Assembly: GCA_030998015.1 (NCBI GenBank)
Contig: JARWMV010000250.1
Span: 1-64,000, forward strand
Source: Ceratorhiza oryzae-sativae
Lineage: Eukaryota > Basidiomycota > Agaricomycetes > Cantharellales > Ceratobasidiaceae
Direction: 5' to 3'
Length of the DNA: 64,000 bases
Both the position numbers and the translations under genes were made by a program. The stretch's first letter is position 1; every line of letters begins with the position of its first letter. Shown piece after piece: positions 58,138 to 64,000 of the stretch. Below the pieces are notes generated by a model that had not been told where the DNA came from, searched no databases, and saw nothing but the letters and a program-made list of their open reading frames with translations.

Positions 58138-59526
58138 ATGGCATCACCAACCCCTGCCCCTGCTTGGGCAAATATGTCTGATGGAGATAAGGTCATCTAT
58201 ATGCTTCAATCAATGGACAAACTGCAAGAGCAAACCAATAATCTCCAAAATGATATTGGGGACGTTGAACACAATAATAAGACCTACACAGACTCACTCG
58301 AGGCCAAACTTACCACGAATCAGACAAAAATAGATGCAGATGTGGCCGGATTAGCCACCAATGTCAACAACCTAGTGGGAATGTTAGCCATTCTCCAAAC
58401 CACTATCATGCGCATTGAAGCGCAAATCAACACCTCCACAAGTGGCTCAGGTGCTGCTCAAGTACTAGCTTCCTCCAGTACAGCCCAACCACAAACAACA
58501 GGACCTGCCCCCTCTGGGGGGTCGACTGCAAAGGTTAAGATGGCCGCCCCTCAAAAGTTTGATGGCACAAAACAGGAAGACGCCATCTCATTCAGAATTG
58601 CATGTGCCCGATACATCAATACAAACATGAGTGGGCATTCGGCTGATCAAGTGGTCGCCTTCATCACCTCTTATCTTGAAGGGTCAGCAGCTGAATGGGT
58701 TAATTCATATGAAGAATTCAAAATTTTAAACCCTGGAACTGCGATCCCCTGGCTTCACAATGCCAACCTGTTCTGGCAAGAATTTACTACCTGTTATGGG
58801 GACCTGAACCACACTGAAAATAACTGCGACAAGTGGCGGAAACTGAAACAATCCAAGATGGTTCAGGATTACCTCACCCTATTCAACCTATATTCCACAG
58901 GCCTCAACTACAACGACACCACCATGCGTGATCAGTTCTATGATGGTCTATCATCAGACATAACAGATAGCATGGTGGCCCAGAACTATGACCCTCACAC
59001 CAAAACTTTTGCCCAACTCACCCAGCGAGCCCTGGAAATTGACCGCCACCTCATCTCGTTCAGTAGCAAACGAACGTCTCATGGGGGTAACAAGTCCAGC
59101 AGCAATGCCTCGTCCAGTAGGCCAACAAATAACCCCCAAAGCACTCCCCAAAAGGAGAAATTCAAAAATGGGGAACGGATATACAAGATCAAGGACGGGA
59201 AAGCTGTAAAAGGTCAGATTGTGGCCATTGGACCCAACGCGAAGGGTTTCACGGTCCCAACTGTCCACTATGATGGCAGCAATGCCAATGTGCAAGAATC
59301 CTTCAAGGACATAAAGAAGGATAATCACCCACCAGTGGCCCCCAAGGCAAAGGATCCAGACGCAATGGATCTGGATAGCACAGGAAAAGGAAAAGGGACA
59401 AACACCTGCTATAACTGTGGAGGACAGGGCCATATCGCTGCCAAATGCCCCTCAGCCAAGATGTCAGGATACGAGGCAGTGGTTGAGGATGTAGAAACAA
59501 CTGACGATGAGTCGGTAAAAGAATAA
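58138..59526 (+). CDS. Element B: Gag (462 aa), intact
   Basis: Structural protein of the virus-like particle. Residues 1-85 form a predicted coiled coil (MLQSMDKLQEQTNNLQND). The middle has the retrotransposon Gag domain (PQKFDGTKQEDAISF, AAEWVNSYEEF, WQEFTTCYGD, KMVQDYLTLFNLY). Near residue 430 lies the nucleocapsid CCHC knuckle CYNCGGQGHIAAKC. The frame is open from ATG to TAA. Pol follows in the -1 frame, overlapping the Gag stop. Confidence 0.9.
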   Translation: MASPTPAPAWANMSDGDKVIYMLQSMDKLQEQTNNLQNDIGDVEHNNKTYTDSLEAKLTTNQTKIDADVAGLATNVNNLVGMLAILQTTIMRIEAQINTSTSGSGAAQVLASSSTAQPQTTGPAPSGGSTAKVKMAAPQKFDGTKQEDAISFRIACARYINTNMSGHSADQVVAFITSYLEGSAAEWVNSYEEFKILNPGTAIPWLHNANLFWQEFTTCYGDLNHTENNCDKWRKLKQSKMVQDYLTLFNLYSTGLNYNDTTMRDQFYDGLSSDITDSMVAQNYDPHTKTFAQLTQRALEIDRHLISFSSKRTSHGGNKSSSNASSSRPTNNPQSTPQKEKFKNGERIYKIKDGKAVKGQIVAIGPNAKGFTVPTVHYDGSNANVQESFKDIKKDNHPPVAPKAKDPDAMDLDSTGKGKGTNTCYNCGGQGHIAAKCPSAKMSGYEAVVEDVETTDDESVKE

Positions 59527-62500
59527 GCTCAAACCGTGCCAGGGGGGTGGTCTTGGGCGCTATGTTACAAAATGCACATAATGAAAATAAAATTATGGAA
59601 ATGGAATGTATGTTGATAGGAAACCAATCACAATTACAGTTTTTCTTCCACACATTCCCTCTGTGCATAACCCCTGAACACAAGTCTGCATATAACATGA
59701 AAAAATTCAATGGATGGGCCATGATTGATTCAGGGGCCACATCAGTATTTATCCATGAAGACCTTGTTAAACAATATTGTATCCCCACTGTCTCCCTAAA
59801 AACGCCAAAAAAACTACGAGTTATCGATGGAAGGGAGATCAATTCAGGGTCTGTGACCCACTACTGCACCTTTGAGTTGTGCATTCAGGAGCACCAAGAA
59901 ATCCTCAGTGCCTATGTTGTGAATGTTGGCAAAAATGATTTAGTCCTGGGCATGTCATGGCTCAAATTCCATAACCCCAACATTGATTGGGATGGGAAAG
60001 ACATGAAGTTCAACTTGCCAATATGCCTGAAGCACTGCATCACAAAACCCTTGCATGTGCATGCAAATGAACCTAAGGAGCTTCAGCTGGATTCCTTAGA
60101 CTCCCTCCCAATAAAATATAAGGAATTCCAGAAAATATTTGCTGAAGAAGACAACGTCCAACCATTACCACCCCATAGAAAGTGGGATATGAAAATAGAC
60201 TTAAAACCAGATGCCAAGCCAAGGCATGGGCCCATATATAGCGTGGGGGTCAAGGAAGATGCAGAATTGCGCAAAACCTTGGATCGCCAACTGAAAGCAG
60301 GGCATATCAGACCCTCAAGGTCACCAATGGCATCCCCAGTCATATTTGTCAAAAAGAAGAATGGGAAGTTGCGTATGTGCATCGACTACCAGTGACTAAA
60401 CGAAATGACAGTCTCCAATGTGTACCCACTCCCACGCATCAATGATATTGTGGAAACTTTGTGTGGGGCAAAGATATTCACCAAGTTTGATCTAAAGTGG
60501 GGCTTCAACCTCATACGAATTCAGGAAGGGGACGAATGGAAAGCAGCTTTTAAGACCAAATACGGGTTGTATGAGCCCTTAGTCATGCAATTCGGTCAAA
60601 AGAATGCACTGGGAACCTTCATGGCCATGATCTGGGATGAGTTCCAAGACATCGAGGGCATCTATGTTGTAATCTATATGGATGACATATTAGTATTCTC
60701 CAAAAACCAAGAAGAACATGATGAACATGTCAAAGAAGTCTTACGGCGTCTCCAAAAAGCTGGCCTATACTGTGCCCTGTAGAAATGTGTTTTCAATGTC
60801 ACTGAAGTTGATTACCTGGGAATAGTAGTGACTCCCCAGGGAATGAAAGTAGACCCAGCCAAGGTCGAAAAAGCTGTTGAATGGCCAACCCCTACTAACC
60901 CAACTGAAGTCCTGGAAGGATTAGGGTTTGCAAATTGGTTGAGGCACTTCATAAAAGACTTTTTGAAAATTACAAGATGCCTTTATGAGCTTGTCAAGAA
61001 GGATGTAAAATGGGAATGGACAGAAGAAAGGGATCAGGCATGGAACCTGCTGAAACAGAAATTAAAAGAAGCCCCCCTCCTAATTCAGCCAGAACCCAAC
61101 AAACCATTCATTTTGGAAACGGATGCCTCAGGCTATGCCACAGGTGCTGTATTATTGCAATACGGAGAGGACGGAATGCTCCACCCAATCTCCTATTACT
61201 CCAAGGCAATGGTCCCAGCAGAAAGGAATTATGATATCTACAACAAAGAAATGCTGGCAATTATAAAGGCCCTCAAACACTGGCATCATTTGCTAGAAGG
61301 GGCTGAACACCTGATAAACATTGTTTGTGACCACAAGAATTTGGAGTATTGGAAGACAAATCGGCCACTGAACGGCCAAGTCACATGGTGGCATGAATTC
61401 TTATCCAGATTCGAATTCAAGATTCTGTATATCGAGGGAGCAAAGAATGGCCGGGCAGACATACTCTCTAGGCTGACAAGACACATCCCTAAAGAGGGGG
61501 GTGAGAGCCAAGCTCTGCTTGAGCAAAAACAATTTTTGGAGCTGAAATCACTATGCCTGCAAGCAATCACGCCAGACAATGACCTGGAACAACTCATTAG
61601 GGACGCTATCCCAGGGGACGAACACCTATCAAAAGTCCTAAAAGCCCTAGATGACAATGAGAAGGTCAAAGATTGGGAATGGGACGAAGGACTCTTACGA
61701 CACAAGGGCAGAATCTATGTCCCAAATAACAAAGAACTTCGCAAACTGGTCATTGAAAGCCGTCACGACAGCCCAGCAGCAGGACACCCAGGACAGTTCA
61801 GAACATATGAATTGTTAAATTGCAAATACACATGGTTATCAATGAAAAAATCAGTCAACGAATACGTTACACACTGCGAGTCATGCATCAGGAACAAGCA
61901 CAGCAACCAAGTTCCCCCAGGACTCTTAAACCCAATACCCATGCCAGAAAAACCTTGGGAGGAAATTACTTATGATCTGATCACCAGGCTACCCCTGTCA
62001 GAGGGGTTTGACACCATATTTACAGTTGTCGACTGCCTGACAAAAATGGTCCACTTTATCCCATGTCAATCAGAAGCCAGTGCTATGGATTGCGCCAACT
62101 TGTTCCTAACATATGTATGGAAACTTCATGGGCTACCACGGAAAACAATCTCAGACTGCGGCCCCAACTTTGCATCCAAATTCTTAAGGCACTTATACAA
62201 ACAACTGGATATAAAACCCTCCTACTCCACAGCATACCACCCTCAGACAGACGGCCAGTCTGAACGGGCCAACCAAGTAGTGGAAGGGTACATCAGACAC
62301 TATGTATCAGACAGACAAGACGACTGGGTCCCGCTCCTACCATTGGCTGAATTTGCCTACAATAATGGTGTCAACGCCTCAACTGGCAAATCACCATTCT
62401 TTGCAAACTACAGTTTCCACCCAAGGCTAGCAGTTGGGGACAGGGAGGAACCAGAACTCCCTTTAGCAGACAACCATGCAGAATGGCTCCAAAAGGGCCA

Positions 62501-63053
62501 TGACGAACTTAAGGCAGCCCTGGAAATAGCAAACCAGAGGATCAAGGAATACTACAACCAGAAGCATCGGACTCCCGAAGTTATTAAGGTTGGAGACAAA
62601 GTCTGGCTTGATACCAAAAACATACGGACACAGCAGGCCTCCAGGAAACTGGCCCACAAAAGAGTTGGACCATTCAGGGTGGTAGCACAACATGGCTCAC
62701 ATGCCTACAAACTGGACCTACCAATAACCATGAAAATACACCCAGTGTTTCATGTCTCACTCCTGACCAAATATAAAGACGACCCCTATGGCCGTCAGGT
62801 TCCCCCACCACCACCTGTGGTAACCCCTGAAGGGGAAGAAGAATTCAAAGTGGAACAGATCATAAAGTCACGATACAACAAAAGATCTAACATCTTTGAA
62901 TACTATGTCAAGTGGCTTGGCTACGACAAGCAACAATGGTTAACCTATGATGACCTGGTGAATGCACCAGAACTCATTGCCGACTATGTCAAGTCACACC
63001 CAAAGGCACCCCAGGACCCCCGTGCCTTGAAGGGGGGAAGTGTCATGAACTGA
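59527..63053 (+). pseudogene. Element B: Pol polyprotein with two nonsense codons
   Basis: Domains in order: aspartic protease (MIDSGATSVFIHEDL), reverse transcriptase ([43 protein letters not shown]), RNase H (LETDASGYATGAVLLQ, DHKNLEYW, NGRADILSR), integrase finger (HPGQFRTYELL..THCESCIRNKH), integrase core with D, D and E (YDLITRLPLSEGFDTIFTVVD, ISDCGPNFASKF, TDGQSERANQ), and a C-terminal chromodomain (IFEYYVKWLGYDKQQWL). Stops: TGA at 60393-60395 in the RT LRMCIDYRQL motif, and TAG at 60780-60782 where A has Glu. Everything else is open, and the final stop lies 13 bases into the 3' LTR. Confidence 0.9.
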
Positions 63054-63416
63054 CACGCATATATCCACTCTATAATATTTTCTCGATTTACTACATTTTA
63101 TGAGATCATCTTCAAAACATACTTGCCTTTTATGGTATATCTGTGTCATGTGACTCAGGGAATGTTCCAGACCGGTAACCAAGATGTATTTCAACTCCAA
63201 TGTGAAATTCCGCAGTTCCGCAGTCGCTTCTACTGCTTCTATCTCTTATCTGTCGTGACTCACTGTACAGACTTGTTTGTTATGATGTGGCTCATACTAT
63301 GTATATAAACCAGGTCAAGTTCGCAGAGGACTCCTCAAGAACTTGACCTCTTGTCGAATACAAGTTCTTTTATTTTCTTACTATTTTCCTCGTTGCCTGA
63401 CTTGTCGTTGTTGACA
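63029..63416 (+). repeat. Element B polypurine tract and 3' LTR
   Basis: GAAGGGGGGAAG immediately precedes TGTCATGAAC at 63041. The LTR ends GTTGACA at 63416. Confidence 0.9.
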
Positions 63417-63890
63417 TGAGTCAGAGAAGCTTCTGGATCAACTTGGGAAGCTCTCCTGACTCACTGGAGTCATTAGATCTTGATTGATGGCCCAGTAAGA
63501 TTCTAATGATCTTCAGGCCATTCCGGCACGAGGATCTGGTGGATCGCGACCATCTTCGGGCAGCAGATACCGCCGAAGATTAGCTATCAATAGAGCACAA
63601 GATCGCTTTGATAGCGTAAGCGGTTGCCAGGATATGAGCGGTGCAATGTTGTAATCAATATCTCCTGATAGGAGGAAATATCGCAACCTCTGTATCTCTC
63701 TGAGATCTTATCGTAAAAACTTAATAAAATATGCGTTGGAGAGCGGGAAATTTGTACTATTTAATGGAACGGAAAATAGTACGATTCAGAGCGCATACAA
63801 ATTCGAGTATTTCACAATTTAATTACAGAGGCATCGCTTGAGGTTGGCAGAGCAGACTAAAATAATAGAAAATGTTAGTGATCCATAACA

Positions 63891-64000
63891 AGCCCTCAAC
63901 CGCCAATTCACCTGATAAATCCAGACCCAGAAGATATCACAAATCCAGAGAGGGATGAGGTAGAAGACATGACCTGAACCATATACAAACAAGGCACAGC
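63891..64000 (+). pseudogene. Element F: Gag continuation to the window edge
   Basis: The Gag frame interrupted at 55632 resumes here (QPPIHLINPDPEDITNPERD) and meets a TGA shortly before the edge. The rest of F and the lost part of element C should lie beyond the window. Confidence 0.55.

Larger units (their letters stand above)
56472..63421 (+). mobile_element. Element B: nearly complete Ty3/gypsy chromovirus
   Basis: The element spans 56477-63416 (6940 bp), with the duplication TGAGT at 56472-56476 and 63417-63421. LTRs are 56477-56852 and 63041-63416, 376 bp each, with 16 differences by eye, all transitions and all but one at CpG-type positions. Layout as in element A but without the extra insertions. 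Gag is open; Pol has two nonsense codons. It is the youngest large element in the stack. Confidence 0.92.
55633..63890. mobile_element. D2: solo LTR of the D family, split by element B, TSD AGCCC
   Basis: AGCCC at 55628-55632 and 63891-63895 flanks TGTTACGGG..CCATAACA. The LTR body is 55633-56476 plus 63422-63890 (about 1.3 kb). It matches D1 at 39807-41220. It lies inside Gag of element F and element B lies inside it. Confidence 0.85.

Overview
The window looks like nuclear DNA of a filamentous basidiomycete (class Agaricomycetes). The gene style best fits the Rhizoctonia/Ceratobasidiaceae group; this is an inference from gene families and intron style, not a database match. The support is: short GT..AG introns of about 45-70 nt; an HGDLK-type kinase family typical of those fungi; a Plavaka transposase; a pogo-like DDE transposase; Ty3/gypsy chromoviruses; and no operon-like or bacterial features.

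Layout. 1-9.5 kb is ordinary gene space with a truncated ORF at the left edge, a PHD-like fragment, a divergent pair of multi-exon genes (1892-4474 minus, 4608-5689 plus) and a four-exon gene (7884-9451 minus). 9.5-13 kb is mostly non-coding, including a GC-rich island at 10.7-11.5 kb. 13.1-16.5 kb is a tandem array of about 808-bp units studded with a 17-bp palindrome, followed by an apparently intact pogo-like transposase (17109-19246). 20.66-24.17 kb is a minisatellite of 33 copies of a 107-bp unit. 25.5-28.2 kb holds two tandem kinase domains that splice in frame into one gene: a pseudokinase followed by a canonical kinase. 28.9 kb has a hAT remnant, and 31.65-34.6 kb a Plavaka transposase with one nonsense codon. 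34.9-37.75 kb is a decayed gene resembling the DUF6532 family.

From 39.5 kb to the right edge the DNA is a stack of nested retroelements. A minus-strand Ty3/gypsy element (C) is the oldest layer. It was hit by element A (43875-52945, TSD CTTGT), by a solo LTR (42121-42624), by a 1.4-kb LTR (D1) and by element F (from about 53810). Within F lies a solo LTR (D2, TSD AGCCC), and within D2 lies element B (56477-63416, TSD TGAGT). Several small DNA transposons sit inside these layers.

A and B are copies of one chromovirus family with 376-bp LTRs. Both show a Tf1-like self-priming signal and an extra zinc-knuckle ORF upstream of Gag. Differences between LTR pairs are almost all CpG to TpG/CpA transitions, the trace of methylation- or RIP-like mutation. 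Gene models were spliced by hand; exon phases were checked, but no search or expression data were available.
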